From Micrococcaceae bacterium Sec5.8 (GTDB lineage: Bacteria; Actinomycetota; Actinomycetes; Actinomycetales; Micrococcaceae): a stretch of DNA of 64,000 nucleotides. The notes beneath the pieces are model-generated. The model searched no databases, had not been told where the DNA came from, and saw only the letters and a program-made list of their open reading frames with translations. This document shows, piece by piece, positions 42,761 to 51,855 of the stretch. Numbering within the stretch: the first letter of the stretch is position 1; every line of letters begins with the position of its first letter. Position numbers and translations under genes: made by a program. Where the stretch lies: positions 496,001 through 560,000 of the forward strand of contig CP143429.1 in assembly GCA_039636775.1 (NCBI GenBank), written 5' to 3'.

Positions 42761-42802
42761 CGACGGCGGCCGGCCACCTTCCACGGTGACCGGCCGCCGT
42801 CG
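42761..42802 (+). terminator. Hairpin between gpmA and phoU
   Basis: CGACGGCGGCCGGCCACC (42761-42778) pairs with 42785-42802 with one mismatch around TTCCAC. It serves both convergent genes. No U-tract. Confidence 0.7.
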
Positions 42803-42831
42803 ACCTCTGCGCCGCTGTTACGGCGGGAGGG

Positions 42832-43494
42832 TCAGCTGTGTTCGATGCCGTTCGGCTGCCAGGCGCCGGTGACCAGGTACGTGACTTTCTGCGCCACGGA
42901 CACGCCGTGGTCCGCGAACCGCTCGAAGTAGCGGCTGGCGAGGGCGACGTCGACAGTGGTCGCGGGGGATTCCTGCCAGTCGCTGCGTGCGATCGCCTGG
43001 AAGACGCTCAAGTGCAGATCGTTCACGGCGGAGTTGGCTTTCAGGATGTCCCGGGCCACTCCAAGGTCCCGGGTTTCCAGCAGCACGGTGAGCTTCCGGG
43101 CGATCAAGAGGTCGTGCTCGGCGAAACTCTTGAACGTCTCGCGCAGCTGGGCGGGAACCACGGTGGCCGGGTAGCGCAGGCGGGCCAGCTGGGCGAGGTG
43201 GCGGGCGAGGTCGCCCATCCGCTCCAGGGAGGCGCTCATCCGGAGCGAGCCCACGATCATCCGCAAGTCGCTGGCCACGGGGCCCTGCAGGGCGAGGATG
43301 TCGATGGCGCGCTCGTCGAGGCTGTTCTGCAGGAAGTCGATGCGTGCATCGGCGGCGATGACGTCCTCGGCCAGATCGATGTCGGCGCCGTCGAAGGCAG
43401 TGGTGGCCTTCTCAATGGCTTCGCTGACCAGCGTGGAAATTTCGACGAGCTGTTCACCCACTTGGGCGAGCTCCTCCTGAAAAACCTTGCGCAC
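42832..43494 (-). CDS. phoU: Phosphate-signalling protein PhoU
   Basis: 220 residues from GTG 43494, chosen because RKVFQEELAQVGEQLVE is the typical start and AAGGAAAGGA precedes it; a longer frame from 43545 is less likely. Two PhoU three-helix repeats bear the acidic metal sites (SLERMGDLARHLAQ; SRYFERFADHGVSVAQ). PhoU links the Pst phosphate transporter with the SenX3/RegX3-type two-component system and holds it silent when phosphate is ample. It is divergent from senX3 with PHO-box-like repeats in the 197-bp gap. Confidence 0.94.
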   Translation of the reverse strand: MRKVFQEELAQVGEQLVEISTLVSEAIEKATTAFDGADIDLAEDVIAADARIDFLQNSLDERAIDILALQGPVASDLRMIVGSLRMSASLERMGDLARHLAQLARLRYPATVVPAQLRETFKSFAEHDLLIARKLTVLLETRDLGVARDILKANSAVNDLHLSVFQAIARSDWQESPATTVDVALASRYFERFADHGVSVAQKVTYLVTGAWQPNGIEHS

Positions 43495-43549
43495 GTGTGC
43501 GTCCTTTCCTTGGAAATATGGCCGCCGCTGCGGCGGCAGGCCCATTTCG

Positions 43550-43631
43550 GTTCACCTCTCGGCGCTTCAACTGTCCAGTCTTCCAGCGTCGGGTGAACTG
43601 TTACTCCCCAATAGGTGAACGTTAGCTGAAC
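43550..43631. promoter_or_regulatory. PHO-box-like repeats between phoU and senX3
   Basis: GTTCACC occurs on the plus strand at 43550-43556. On the minus strand the same heptamer is at 43598-43592 and 43620-43614, and GTTCAGC is at 43631-43625. The last three starts are spaced by 22 and 11 bp, the helical-turn period of PHO boxes in Streptomyces and RegX3 boxes in mycobacteria. This fits binding of the adjacent RegX3. Confidence 0.65.
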
Positions 43632-43691
43632 CGCAGGCGCGATAGGGGGAGATTACAGTTTCCGGCGCGGGCCACAGCATAAGCTGGACCT

Positions 43692-44957
43692 GTGGACCCA
43701 ATGCTAATCGGCGTGATCGCCGGCCTGATCGGCCTCTCGCTTGGCGTCTTCGGTGTGCTCGCGTTCCGGGTCAGCGAACAGCAGCGAAAGCTGGTGGACG
43801 TGGAATATGAGGAACCCGCGCTTCCCGATGGCGCCGCCGAGGTGCTGGCCGCCGTCGGACGGGCGTTCGTCGTGGTGGACGCGATCGACGGTGTGGTCCG
43901 GGCAAGCCCCGCCGCGTACGCCTACGGCCTGGTGCGCGGCCATACCCTGGTGCACGAGCAGCTGCTGGAGATGACGGCCAAGGTGCGCCGCGACGGGGTC
44001 ATCCTCGAGCGGCTCCTCGAACTGCCGCGCGGGCCGCTGGGCCAGGGAACCATCGTGGTCCAGGTGCGGGCGGCCGTGATCGCCGAGGATTACATCCTGC
44101 TGCTGGCCGATGACCGGACTGAGGTCACCCGCACCGAGGAAGTCCGGAACGACTTCGTTGCCAACGTCTCCCACGAGCTGAAGACGCCGGTGGGCGCCAT
44201 CTCGTTGCTCGCGGAAGCGCTCGAGTCCTCCGCCGACGATCCGGAAGCCGTGCGCCGGTTCGCCAAGCGCACCCACAAGGAATCGGCCCGCCTGGCAGCC
44301 CTGGTGCAGGACATCATCGAACTCTCCCGGCTGCAAGGCTCCAACGTCGCCAAGCAGGGCCGGGCCGTGGACATCAACACCGTCGTCGCCGAGGCGGTGG
44401 ACCGCTCCCAGTTGCCGGCGGAAAGCAGGAACATCGAACTCGTCGTGGGCGGACGCTCGGACGCGATGGTCTACGGTGACCAGGACCAGCTGGTGACCGC
44501 GCTGCGCAACCTGATCGATAACGCCATCCGCTACTCACCGGAGAACACCCGGGTGGGCGTGGGCATCCGTGCCAAGGAAGGGCTCGTGGCCGTCTCGGTC
44601 ACGGACCAGGGCGAAGGCCTCAGCCCCGAGGACCAGGACCGCGTGTTTGAGCGCTTCTACCGGGTGGACGCCGCCCGGTCCCGCCACACCGGGGGCACGG
44701 GCCTTGGCCTGAGCATCGTCAAGCACGTAGTCGCCAACCACGGCGGCGAGGTGACGCTCTGGTCCAGGCCCGGCCAGGGTTCCACGTTCACGATCCGGCT
44801 CCCTGAGCTGGAAGGACAAGACGCCGACGGCGTTGCGGAGTCCCGCGAACCGGCGAACCGGGCGGCTGCCCGGCCCGCGGGTGCCGGGCCAGCCCAGCAC
44901 CCCAAACCCCCACGACGGGACGCCGCCGGCGCCCACGAGCAAGGAGCTACCGCTTGA
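43692..44957 (+). CDS. senX3: Sensor histidine kinase SenX3-like
   Basis: 421 residues from GTG 43692 (ATG 43701 is a possible alternative). One N-terminal membrane helix (about 4-24) is followed by a PAS-like region (AFVVVDAIDGVVRASPAAY), an H-box with phospho-accepting His161 in FVANVSHELKTPVGA, and an ATPase domain with NLIDNAIRYS, DQGEGL and GGTGLGLSIVK. The C-terminus is a Pro/Arg-rich tail. It senses phosphate shortage, with PhoU as partner. Its stop overlaps the regX3 start, so kinase and regulator are made together. Confidence 0.93.
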   Translation: MDPMLIGVIAGLIGLSLGVFGVLAFRVSEQQRKLVDVEYEEPALPDGAAEVLAAVGRAFVVVDAIDGVVRASPAAYAYGLVRGHTLVHEQLLEMTAKVRRDGVILERLLELPRGPLGQGTIVVQVRAAVIAEDYILLLADDRTEVTRTEEVRNDFVANVSHELKTPVGAISLLAEALESSADDPEAVRRFAKRTHKESARLAALVQDIIELSRLQGSNVAKQGRAVDINTVVAEAVDRSQLPAESRNIELVVGGRSDAMVYGDQDQLVTALRNLIDNAIRYSPENTRVGVGIRAKEGLVAVSVTDQGEGLSPEDQDRVFERFYRVDAARSRHTGGTGLGLSIVKHVVANHGGEVTLWSRPGQGSTFTIRLPELEGQDADGVAESREPANRAAARPAGAGPAQHPKPPRRDAAGAHEQGATA

Positions 44958-45634
44958 GCAGGATTCTGATTGTCGAGGACGAGGAGTCGTTCAGCGACCC
45001 GCTGTCCTATCTTTTGGGCAAGGAAGGCTTCGAGGTGGAGGTGGTGGACAACGGCCTGGACGCCATCAGCGAATTTGACCGCAACGGCGCTGACCTGGTG
45101 CTTTTGGACCTGCAACTGCCCGGACAGTCCGGCACGGAGGTCTGCCGGCAGCTGAGGCAACGCTCCTCCGTACCCGTCATCATGCTGACGGCGAAGGACG
45201 CTGAAATCGACAAAGTGGTGGGCCTGGAACTGGGCGCGGACGACTACGTCACCAAGCCCTACTCCTCCCGGGAGCTGGTGGCCCGTGTCCGGGCCGTGCT
45301 CCGCCGCCAGGGTGAGCCCGAGGAGCTGGTAGCGAGCACCGTGCAGGCCGGACCGGTCCGGATGGACATTGAGCGCCACGTGGTCACCGTCAAAAGCGAG
45401 CAAGTGTCCCTGCCGCTGAAAGAGTTCGAGCTGCTGGAAATGCTGCTGCGGAACTCCGGCCGCGTCCTGACCCGCGGGCAGCTGATCGACCGGGTCTGGG
45501 GCTCGGACTACGTGGGGGACACCAAAACCCTGGACGTCCACGTCAAACGGCTCCGCAGCAAAATCGAGCCGGATCCCTCGGCGCCGCGGCACCTGATCAC
45601 GGTCCGCGGGCTGGGCTACAAGTTCGAACCCTAA
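44954..45634 (+). CDS. regX3: Response regulator RegX3-like
   Basis: 226 residues from a TTG that overlaps the senX3 stop (TTGA); AAGGAG stands seven bases before it, which decides the start. The receiver domain has the phospho-acceptor Asp52 in LVLLDLQLPG, acidic residues at 9-11, and Lys in VTKPYSSREL. The OmpR-type DNA-binding domain at about 130-225 ends RLRSKIEPDP and TVRGLGYKFEP. It should bind the GTTCACC repeats upstream of senX3. Confidence 0.94.
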   Translation: MSRILIVEDEESFSDPLSYLLGKEGFEVEVVDNGLDAISEFDRNGADLVLLDLQLPGQSGTEVCRQLRQRSSVPVIMLTAKDAEIDKVVGLELGADDYVTKPYSSRELVARVRAVLRRQGEPEELVASTVQAGPVRMDIERHVVTVKSEQVSLPLKEFELLEMLLRNSGRVLTRGQLIDRVWGSDYVGDTKTLDVHVKRLRSKIEPDPSAPRHLITVRGLGYKFEP

Positions 45635-45686
45635 GCGGGACAAGCGCGGAGGCGTGTGCCGGGCCGGGCACTCACGGCCCGGCACA

Positions 45687-45739
45687 GGCGGCAGCACCAC
45701 AGACGGCAGTAACACTGGCGGCAGCACCACAGACGGCAG
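45687..45739. repeat. Short direct repeats after regX3
   Basis: A 23-bp unit beginning GGCGGCAGCACCACAGACG occurs at 45687-45709 and 45717-45739 (30-bp period), and part of it recurs just downstream. It is non-coding and lies in the 173-bp gap between regX3 and the convergent lipoprotein gene. Confidence 0.8.
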
Positions 45740-45749
45740 CACCACAGAC

Positions 45750-45786
45750 AAAGGGAGGCGCACCCGGACCGGGTGCGCCTCCCTTT
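45750..45786. terminator. Bidirectional terminator between regX3 and the lipoprotein gene
   Basis: AAAGGGAGGCGCACCCGG (45750-45767) pairs with 45769-45786. The very tight centre means the real loop opens a few bases. A and T triplets flank the stem. Confidence 0.75.
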
Positions 45787-45807
45787 GCGTGGAGAACCGT
45801 GCGCAGA

Positions 45808-46365
45808 CTAGTGGTTCGCGCTGCTCGTCGGCGCGGGGGTGGACGTCGGCGTGCCTGATTCGGTGGGCTCGCTGCCGGCCGGGAGGTACTGCTTGTAGTC
45901 AGAAATCGTTGCGTCCAGCACCGGGACCTTGAATTTGGCGTTCTGGTTGGTGGCGTCTTCACGGATGCTGACCTCGACGAGGGAACCCGGCGCGCCGCCT
46001 GTGGTGTCCAGGATGGCCTCGTCCGTGGAATCGTTGAGCAGAGTGTAGGCGTTCTGCTTGACCGGAATCCGGGTCTGCGATCCGCCGGCACCCAGAATGG
46101 TCAGCGTCACGTCCTCGGAGGAGGAGTTGTACACGGCGCCGATCACGCGGCCGGGCTTGTCCTCCCCGGCGGAAATGATCATCATGTTGCGCAGCTGCAG
46201 CGGACCGACGCTGGCCTGGGTTCCATCGGACGCAGCGTACTGCGCGTTGGTCGACTGGGGGTTGGTATAGCCACAGCCAGTTACGGACAGCAGGCCAACG
46301 GCCAGAGCAGCCGTTGCCATTGCCAGCTTGCCGCGCTGGCCCCGGTTCGTCGCAGAGAAACCCAC
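45808..46365 (-). CDS. LpqE-position lipoprotein
   Basis: 185 residues from GTG 46365, chosen because AAGGAG lies eight bases before it. The signal sequence (LAMATAALAVGLLSVTGC) has a lipobox VTGC. The mature part has a beta-rich look (LQLRNMMIISAGEDKPGRV; IGAVYNSSSEDVTLTILG; LVEVSIRED). It sits divergent from carD, as lpqE does in Mycobacterium, and its features are consistent with that PCuAC/DUF461-like lipoprotein. Copper binding cannot be shown: no clear His/Met pair is visible. The C-terminus is Thr/Pro-rich. Confidence 0.75.
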   Translation of the reverse strand: MGFSATNRGQRGKLAMATAALAVGLLSVTGCGYTNPQSTNAQYAASDGTQASVGPLQLRNMMIISAGEDKPGRVIGAVYNSSSEDVTLTILGAGGSQTRIPVKQNAYTLLNDSTDEAILDTTGGAPGSLVEVSIREDATNQNAKFKVPVLDATISDYKQYLPAGSEPTESGTPTSTPAPTSSANH

Positions 46366-46666
46366 GTCACGCACTCCTTGAGAGTCTTGGAACATTCTTC
46401 AGCCATAGCCTATCGGCAATCCACGTCAAACATTGATTCGGCGGCTACATAAAGCCGCCGGCCCGGTGGGTCGCGGACGGCTCAGAGGGCTTGGTCTGCG
46501 CCCTTGGCAACGCCGACGTCATGCACTAATATCCGCGTTCGTCAAGGGGTCTGGAGGCACCGATTGGGCCTATTTTCCGCGGATTCATGCGGTTCTTGGC
46601 TGCGATCCGTGCCAGTCGTATGCCTTATTCGTGATAAACTGGTCTGCGGGAAAGGGGAATGTCCAC
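46366..46666. promoter_or_regulatory. Divergent promoter region of the lipoprotein gene and carD
   Basis: 301 bp without a gene. For the minus-strand lipoprotein gene, TTGACG (46429-46424) and TATGGC (46407-46402) are 16 bp apart and fit -35/-10 boxes. The carD side contains GATAAA near 46633, a possible -10 without a clear -35. Confidence 0.45.
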
Positions 46667-47149
46667 ATGGTTTTTGAGGTCGGCGAGACAGTAGTTTACC
46701 CTCACCACGGTGCAGCCAAAATTGAAGAAATCAAGATGCGCACTGTCAAGGGCGAAGAGAAGATGTATCTCAAGCTCAAGGTGGCTCAGGGTGATCTGAC
46801 CATTGAAGTTCCAGCAGAAAATGTTGACCTTGTTGGGGTCCGGGACGTAGTGGGCAAAGAAGGCTTGGAGCATGTGTTTGAAGTGCTGCGGGCTGAGTTC
46901 ACTGAAGAACCCACCAACTGGTCACGTCGTTACAAGGCAAACCTGGAAAAGCTTGCTTCCGGTGACGTCATCAAGGTGGCAGAAGTCGTCCGCGACCTCT
47001 GGCGCCGCGATCACGACCGGGGTCTCTCCGCAGGGGAGAAGCGCATGCTGGCCAAGGCCCGCCAGATTCTGATTTCAGAACTGGCGTTGGCTGAAAAGAC
47101 CGACGAAGAGAAGGCCGCAAGCGTTCTCGACGAGGTTCTGGCTTCCTAG
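46667..47149 (+). CDS. carD: CarD, RNA polymerase-binding regulator
   Basis: 160 residues from ATG 46667. The N-terminal RNAP-interaction domain has [18 protein letters not shown]; the C-terminal helical domain carries the DNA-contact Trp in [13 protein letters not shown]. CarD stabilises open promoter complexes at rRNA and many other genes in actinobacteria and is essential in mycobacteria. It is followed by ispD, the usual order, but a terminator (47167-47200) stands between, so ispD may have its own promoter. Confidence 0.96.
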   Translation: MVFEVGETVVYPHHGAAKIEEIKMRTVKGEEKMYLKLKVAQGDLTIEVPAENVDLVGVRDVVGKEGLEHVFEVLRAEFTEEPTNWSRRYKANLEKLASGDVIKVAEVVRDLWRRDHDRGLSAGEKRMLAKARQILISELALAEKTDEEKAASVLDEVLAS

Positions 47150-47166
47150 GCACCAGACACGAATCG

Positions 47167-47200
47167 AACCCCGGTAGCGTAACAACTGCCGGGGTTTCTT
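47167..47200 (+). terminator. Intrinsic terminator of carD
   Basis: AACCCCGGTAG (47167-47177) pairs with CTGCCGGGGTT (47186-47196) with one wobble, followed by TCTTTT. Confidence 0.8.
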
Positions 47201-47227
47201 TTGCCCGTTTTTGCCCGCCCCTCCGGT

Positions 47228-47284
47228 TGAGCTATCACCTTCGGTCCCTAAACCGGCGGCAGAAGGACCCGAAGTGATAGCTCA
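47228..47284. repeat. 20-bp inverted repeat upstream of ispD
   Basis: TGAGCTATCACCTTCGGTCC (47228-47247) and GGACCCGAAGTGATAGCTCA (47265-47284) are near-perfect inverted repeats around a 17-nt loop. No U-tract follows. Confidence 0.85.
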
Positions 47285-47323
47285 GTGGCTGGCGGGGAGC
47301 TGCCGGGACGTAGTCTTGTGCGC

Positions 47324-48142
47324 ATGGACTCTGCACCCAAAACACCCGTCACCGCGGTCATCGTCGTGGCCGCCGGCTCCGGCCAGCGCCTGGGCTACGG
47401 CATGCCCAAAGCCAAGGTCCCGCTCGGCAGTGAGAGCATCCTCACCCATGCCCTGCGTGGCGTCGCCGCAGCAGGCATCGCGCAGCAGATCTGCGTGGCC
47501 ATCCCGCCCGGCGACCAGGAGCTCCGCGGCGTCTGCGAGGCGTTTGTCCGGGACCTCGCAACGGAGCGCCCCGGCGCGGCCGGTGCGGCCGGCGCCGGCC
47601 AGCTGCCGGTTGTCAGCGTTGTGGACGGCGGTGCCACCCGCGGGGACTCGGTCCGCGCCGCCCTGGCAGCGCTTCTCCCGGGCACGGACGCCGTGCTGGT
47701 CCATGACGCCGCCCGGGCTTTGGCGCCGGAGTCGGTCTTCCACCGGGTGTCCCAAGCCCTGGCCGCGGGCGCGCTGGCTGTTATTCCGGTCATTCCCGTG
47801 GTGGATACCGTCAAAACGGTGGAACCGACCACGGGCGACGCCGCCGCGATCGCCCCGGAGCTCGTCACCGGCACCGTCGTCCGGGAAACCCTCCGGGCCG
47901 TGCAGACCCCGCAGGGTTTCGAGCTGGCCACGCTCCGTCGGGCGCACGACGCCGCAGCAACTTTCGACGCCGGCCAGGCAGCCGCCGTCACCGACGACGC
48001 GATGCTGGTGGAACTTCTCGGCGTCCCGGTCCACGCGGTGCGCGGAGCCAGCCAATCGCTGAAGATCACCACTCCGCTGGACCTGATCTTCGCCGAGGGA
48101 CTCCTGGAAGGACCGCTGGGCGTCCGCTGGGTGGAAGGATGA
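47324..48142 (+). CDS. ispD: 2-C-methyl-D-erythritol 4-phosphate cytidylyltransferase
   Basis: 272 residues from ATG 47324. It makes CDP-methylerythritol from MEP and CTP in the non-mevalonate isoprenoid pathway. The CTP-binding loop is [16 protein letters not shown], with DAARAL and TPQGFE further on. An insertion rich in Ala and Gly (about residues 84-93) is usual in Arthrobacter-type proteins. The stop overlaps the ispF start (ATGA). Codon use is like its neighbours. Confidence 0.95.
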   Translation: MDSAPKTPVTAVIVVAAGSGQRLGYGMPKAKVPLGSESILTHALRGVAAAGIAQQICVAIPPGDQELRGVCEAFVRDLATERPGAAGAAGAGQLPVVSVVDGGATRGDSVRAALAALLPGTDAVLVHDAARALAPESVFHRVSQALAAGALAVIPVIPVVDTVKTVEPTTGDAAAIAPELVTGTVVRETLRAVQTPQGFELATLRRAHDAAATFDAGQAAAVTDDAMLVELLGVPVHAVRGASQSLKITTPLDLIFAEGLLEGPLGVRWVEG

Positions 48143-48681
48143 GCATGTCCGGAACCAACAACACCCCGCTTCCGGTCCTTCCGCGGACCGGAATCGGCAT
48201 CGACGTCCACGCCTACGCCCCTGCGGACGCGCCCCAACCGCTCTGGCTCGGGGGCTTGTTCTGGGACGGGGAACGCGGACTGTCCGGCCACTCCGACGGC
48301 GACCCCGTCGCGCACGCCGCCGCCGATGCGCTGTTCTCCGCCAGTGGCCTCGGTGACCTCGGCACGCACTTCGGCACCGACCGCCCCGAATACGCCGGGG
48401 CCTCCGGGGTGACCCTGCTGGGCGAGGCCGCACGGATAGTGCGCGCCGCCGGCTTTGAGATCGGTAACATCGCCGTGCAGTTTGTCGCCAACCGGCCCAA
48501 ATTCGGTCCGCGCCGGGAAGAATCCCAGCAGGTCCTCAGCGACGCCGCAGGCGCCCCGGTCAGCGTCTCGGCGACCACCAGCGACGGGCTCGGTTTCACC
48601 GGCCGGGGAGAAGGCATTGCTGCCACGGCCACCGCCCTCGTCTACCCCGTCCGCGCGGAGTTCCCCCCGCCGGTCGCCTAG
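48139..48681 (+). CDS. ispF: 2-C-methyl-D-erythritol 2,4-cyclodiphosphate synthase
   Basis: 180 residues. It closes CDP-ME 2-phosphate to the cyclic diphosphate, in the same pathway as ispD. The Zn ligands are in [10 protein letters not shown] and [12 protein letters not shown], and [14 protein letters not shown] and GEGIAA are conserved. It overlaps ispD by four bases and is separated from the next gene by 41 bp. Confidence 0.95.
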   Translation: MSMSGTNNTPLPVLPRTGIGIDVHAYAPADAPQPLWLGGLFWDGERGLSGHSDGDPVAHAAADALFSASGLGDLGTHFGTDRPEYAGASGVTLLGEAARIVRAAGFEIGNIAVQFVANRPKFGPRREESQQVLSDAAGAPVSVSATTSDGLGFTGRGEGIAATATALVYPVRAEFPPPVA

Positions 48682-48722
48682 GCTTAATGGACCGTCCCTC
48701 CCCGCCACACCAGGAGACCCCC

Positions 48723-49073
48723 GTGAAAAAGCTGCTGCCCGCCGTCGCCGTTCTGAGCGGACTGCTGCTGAGCGGGTGCACCGCAGCGCCCAGGATGAGC
48801 GTTCAGGAAAGCTGCGCGTTCCTGAACCAGGACACCTTCGTCCCCTCCGGCAACCAGCAACAACAGGCAGAGCAGATCTCCCAGCACTACCGGGAGGTCG
48901 CGGACAAGGTGGCGCCCGAAGTCGCCGAACCGATCCAGCACATGGCGGACATCATGAAACAGGTGGCGGGCACCTCCCTTGGAGCCACCAGCGCCGAGCA
49001 GACCAAACAGCTTACCGAGCAGACCAAACAGCTTACCGAGCAGAACAACAGGATCGGCGGGTTCTGCAAGTAG
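48723..49073 (+). CDS. Small unknown lipoprotein
   Basis: 116 residues from GTG 48723 (AGGAG seven bases before). The signal peptide ends in LLLSGC, a clear lipobox. The mature part is mostly helical, with QQQQAEQISQHYREVADKV and a C-terminal region holding two exact EQTKQLT repeats coded by 21-bp tandem copies at 48996-49037. Two further Cys (ESCAFL and GFCK) could form a disulphide. No known family. Sits between ispF and cysS. Confidence 0.78.
   Translation: MKKLLPAVAVLSGLLLSGCTAAPRMSVQESCAFLNQDTFVPSGNQQQQAEQISQHYREVADKVAPEVAEPIQHMADIMKQVAGTSLGATSAEQTKQLTEQTKQLTEQNNRIGGFCK
48996..49037. repeat. 21-bp tandem repeat in the lipoprotein gene
   Basis: Two identical 21-bp copies, 48996-49016 and 49017-49037, encode EQTKQLT twice; EQN follows at the start of a third. 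Confidence 0.9.
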
Positions 49074-49126
49074 GCGCCCACGTCCGTGAGCCGGGGGCCC
49101 GGAGGCGTATCGGCTAATCTGGAGCG

Positions 49127-50584
49127 GTGACCCTGCGCTTCTATGACACTGCCTCCGCCGAAGTCCGCGACTTCGTCCCCCTGGTTCCCGGCAAAGTGAG
49201 CCTCTACTACTGCGGCGCCACGGTGCAGGGCATGCCCCACGTGGGACACATCCGCTCGGCCATCGCCTTCGACCAGCTGACCCGCTGGCTCCGGTACCGG
49301 CACTTCCAGGTCACGGTGGTCCGCAACGTCACCGACATCGACGACAAGATCCTGGCCAAATCCGCAGACTCCTTCGGCCCCGGCTTCGAGGAGGGGCCCG
49401 GCGCCGTCCGGAATGAACCATGGTGGGCTTTGGCGTACCGGTACGAACAGGAATTCCTCAAGGCCTACGACACCCTCGGCGTCTCCCGCCCCACCTACGA
49501 GCCGCGCGCCACCGGCCACATCCCGGAGATGCACGCCCTGATCCAGCAGCTGATTGACCGGGGCCACGCCTACCCCGCGCCGGACGGCTCCGGGGACGTC
49601 TACTTCGACGTCCGTTCCTGGGACAAGTACGGCTCGCTGACCCGCCAGAAGATCGATGATATGCAAGGGGCCACGGACGCTGACCCGCGGGGGAAGAAGG
49701 ACGCGCGGGACTTCGCGCTCTGGAAGGGCCACAAAGAGGGGGAACCCACGACGGCGAGCTGGGCCTCGCCGTGGGGCGCCGGCCGCCCGGGCTGGCACCT
49801 GGAATGCTCCGCGATGGTCACCAAGTACCTCGGCACCGGGTTCGACATCCACGGCGGCGGCCTGGACCTGCGCTTTCCGCACCACGAAAACGAGATGGCC
49901 CAGTCCCAGGCCGCGGGCCACAGCTTCGCGAACTTCTGGATGCACAACGGCATGGTCACCTACGCCGGCGAGAAAATGTCCAAATCCATCGGCAACACGG
50001 TCAGCCCGGCCGAAATGCTGGAACTGGCTTCACCGCGCGTCGTCCGCTACTACCTCGGCCAGGCGCAGTACCGCTCCGTCCTGGACTACCAGCCGGGTTC
50101 GTTGCAGGAGGCCGCCGCAGCGGTGGAACGCATCGACGGGTTCATCAGCCGCGCCGCCCGCGCCCTGGCTTCCGCGGACGGGAGCTTTGTCTTCGGCAGC
50201 CACGGAACGGTTCCGGACGGTTTTGCCGCGGCGATGGATGATGACCTGAACGTGCCGCAGGCCTTGGCTGTGCTCCACGAAACGGTCCGCGCCGGCAACA
50301 CAGCCCTCACCGCCGGCGAATTCGACGCCGCCCGGCAGTCGCTGGTCAGCGTCACCGACATGTTGCGGGTGCTTGGCCTCAACGACGCCGCGGCGCCCGC
50401 AGCGGATGAGCAGGGCAACACCGCCCTCGGCGTCCTTGTCCAGGCGCAGCTGGCGGCCAGGGCCCAGGCCCGCGCCACGAAGGACTGGGCCGCGTCGGAC
50501 GCCATCCGCGACACCCTCGCCGCCGCCGGCGTCGTGGTCGAGGACGGCCCGGACGGTGCGAGCTGGAGCCTGAAGCGCGGCTGA
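49127..50584 (+). CDS. cysS: Cysteinyl-tRNA synthetase
   Basis: 485 residues from GTG 49127. A class I aminoacyl-tRNA synthetase. The HIGH motif is HVGHIRS and KMSKS is EKMSKSIGN. Zn/cysteine-specific contacts are visible as [16 protein letters not shown] and HHENE. The C-terminal anticodon-binding DALR domain is from about residue 350. Charges tRNA-Cys. It is part of the conserved ispF-(x)-cysS-rlmB run. Confidence 0.97.
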   Translation: MTLRFYDTASAEVRDFVPLVPGKVSLYYCGATVQGMPHVGHIRSAIAFDQLTRWLRYRHFQVTVVRNVTDIDDKILAKSADSFGPGFEEGPGAVRNEPWWALAYRYEQEFLKAYDTLGVSRPTYEPRATGHIPEMHALIQQLIDRGHAYPAPDGSGDVYFDVRSWDKYGSLTRQKIDDMQGATDADPRGKKDARDFALWKGHKEGEPTTASWASPWGAGRPGWHLECSAMVTKYLGTGFDIHGGGLDLRFPHHENEMAQSQAAGHSFANFWMHNGMVTYAGEKMSKSIGNTVSPAEMLELASPRVVRYYLGQAQYRSVLDYQPGSLQEAAAAVERIDGFISRAARALASADGSFVFGSHGTVPDGFAAAMDDDLNVPQALAVLHETVRAGNTALTAGEFDAARQSLVSVTDMLRVLGLNDAAAPAADEQGNTALGVLVQAQLAARAQARATKDWAASDAIRDTLAAAGVVVEDGPDGASWSLKRG

Positions 50585-50706
50585 CCCGGCACCGGATCGG
50601 ACCCCGGCCCGGACCCTGTCATCCTCTGCGGTCGAGGATTTAACTCGAGTCAGTAGACTGGAGTTCAGACTTATTCACGAATCGCGTATTTAAAAGGGTG
50701 AAACTT

Positions 50707-51693
50707 ATGGCCAACAACGGTCGCCGGTCGGTCAAAATGAAGAAGGGTCCCAGCGTCGGAACTGGCGGCCACGGCCGCAAGGCCCTCGAGGGCAAGGGCC
50801 CCACTCCCAAAGCGGAGGACCGCCCGTACCACAAGGCCCACAAGAGCAAGCAGCTCGCGGAACGCTCCGCGGCCAAGCGTCCGGGAGCCCCGCGCAACCC
50901 CGGTGCACGCTCCGGGCCCAAAGGCCGCGCCACTGAGGAAGTCGTCACCGGGCGCAACTCGGTGGTCGAAGCCCTCCGCGCCGGCATCCCGGCGAAGGCC
51001 CTGCACGTCGCGATCCGGATCGAGATGGACGACCGCGTCAAGGAGTCCCTGAAGCTGGCGGCCGAGCGTGGCATCCCGCTGCTCGAGACCGGCAAGCCCG
51101 AACTGGACCGGATGACCGATGACGCCATCCACCAGGGCCTCGTGCTGCAGATCCCGCCCTACGAATACCAGGACGCCTACGAGCTCGCCGAGGAGACGCT
51201 GGAGAGCTGGAAGAAGGGCCACGTCGCCAACGCGCCCCTTTTCGTCGCGCTCGACGGCATCACCGACCCCCGCAACCTGGGCGCGATCATCCGCTCGGTT
51301 TCGGCGTTCAGCGGCCACGGCGTCATCGTTCCCGAGCGCCGTTCCGTTGGCGTCACCGCCTCGGCCTGGAAGACCAGCGCCGGAGCGGCCGTCCGCGTTC
51401 CCGTGGCCCGTGCCGCCAACCTGAACAACACGCTGAAGGCCTTCAAGAACATGGGCATCTATGTTCTGGGGCTCGACGGCGACGGCGACGTCTCCCTGCC
51501 CGACCTCGCCCTGGCCACCGAGCCGGTCTGCATCGTTGTGGGTTCCGAAGGCAAGGGCCTTAGCCGCCTGGTCCGTGAAAACTGCGACCAGATCGTTTCC
51601 ATCCCGATCGACTCGGCCATGGAATCGTTGAACGCCTCCATGGCGGTGGGCATCTCCCTCTACGAGATCTCCCGCCAGCGCACCGCTAAGTAG
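50707..51693 (+). CDS. rlmB: 23S rRNA (guanosine-2251-2'-O)-methyltransferase RlmB
   Basis: 328 residues from ATG 50707 with AAAGGGTG before it. A basic, disordered N-terminal ~75 residues (ANNGRRSVKMKKGPSVG) precede the SpoU family parts: an L30e-like substrate domain (VTGRNSVVEALRAG) and the trefoil-knot SPOUT domain with NLGAIIRS, VVGSEGKGLSRL and SIPIDSAMESLNASMAVGI. It methylates the ribose of 23S rRNA G2251. Its own promoter is likely in the 122-bp gap; the gene is last in the conserved carD run. Confidence 0.94.
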   Translation: MANNGRRSVKMKKGPSVGTGGHGRKALEGKGPTPKAEDRPYHKAHKSKQLAERSAAKRPGAPRNPGARSGPKGRATEEVVTGRNSVVEALRAGIPAKALHVAIRIEMDDRVKESLKLAAERGIPLLETGKPELDRMTDDAIHQGLVLQIPPYEYQDAYELAEETLESWKKGHVANAPLFVALDGITDPRNLGAIIRSVSAFSGHGVIVPERRSVGVTASAWKTSAGAAVRVPVARAANLNNTLKAFKNMGIYVLGLDGDGDVSLPDLALATEPVCIVVGSEGKGLSRLVRENCDQIVSIPIDSAMESLNASMAVGISLYEISRQRTAK

Positions 51694-51855
51694 TCCCGCG
51701 GGGTCCCGTCACGGATCCGTCGTCGTGGGCAGGTCCGCTGGAACCGGAGTATTGCCGTCGCTTAGACACCTCCCTTCGCTTCGCTCAGCCGCGGGCGGCC
51801 TTACTCCGCTCCGGTCGGCGATGCGCTCCTTGGCAAGACTCCGGTACCGGCCCTG

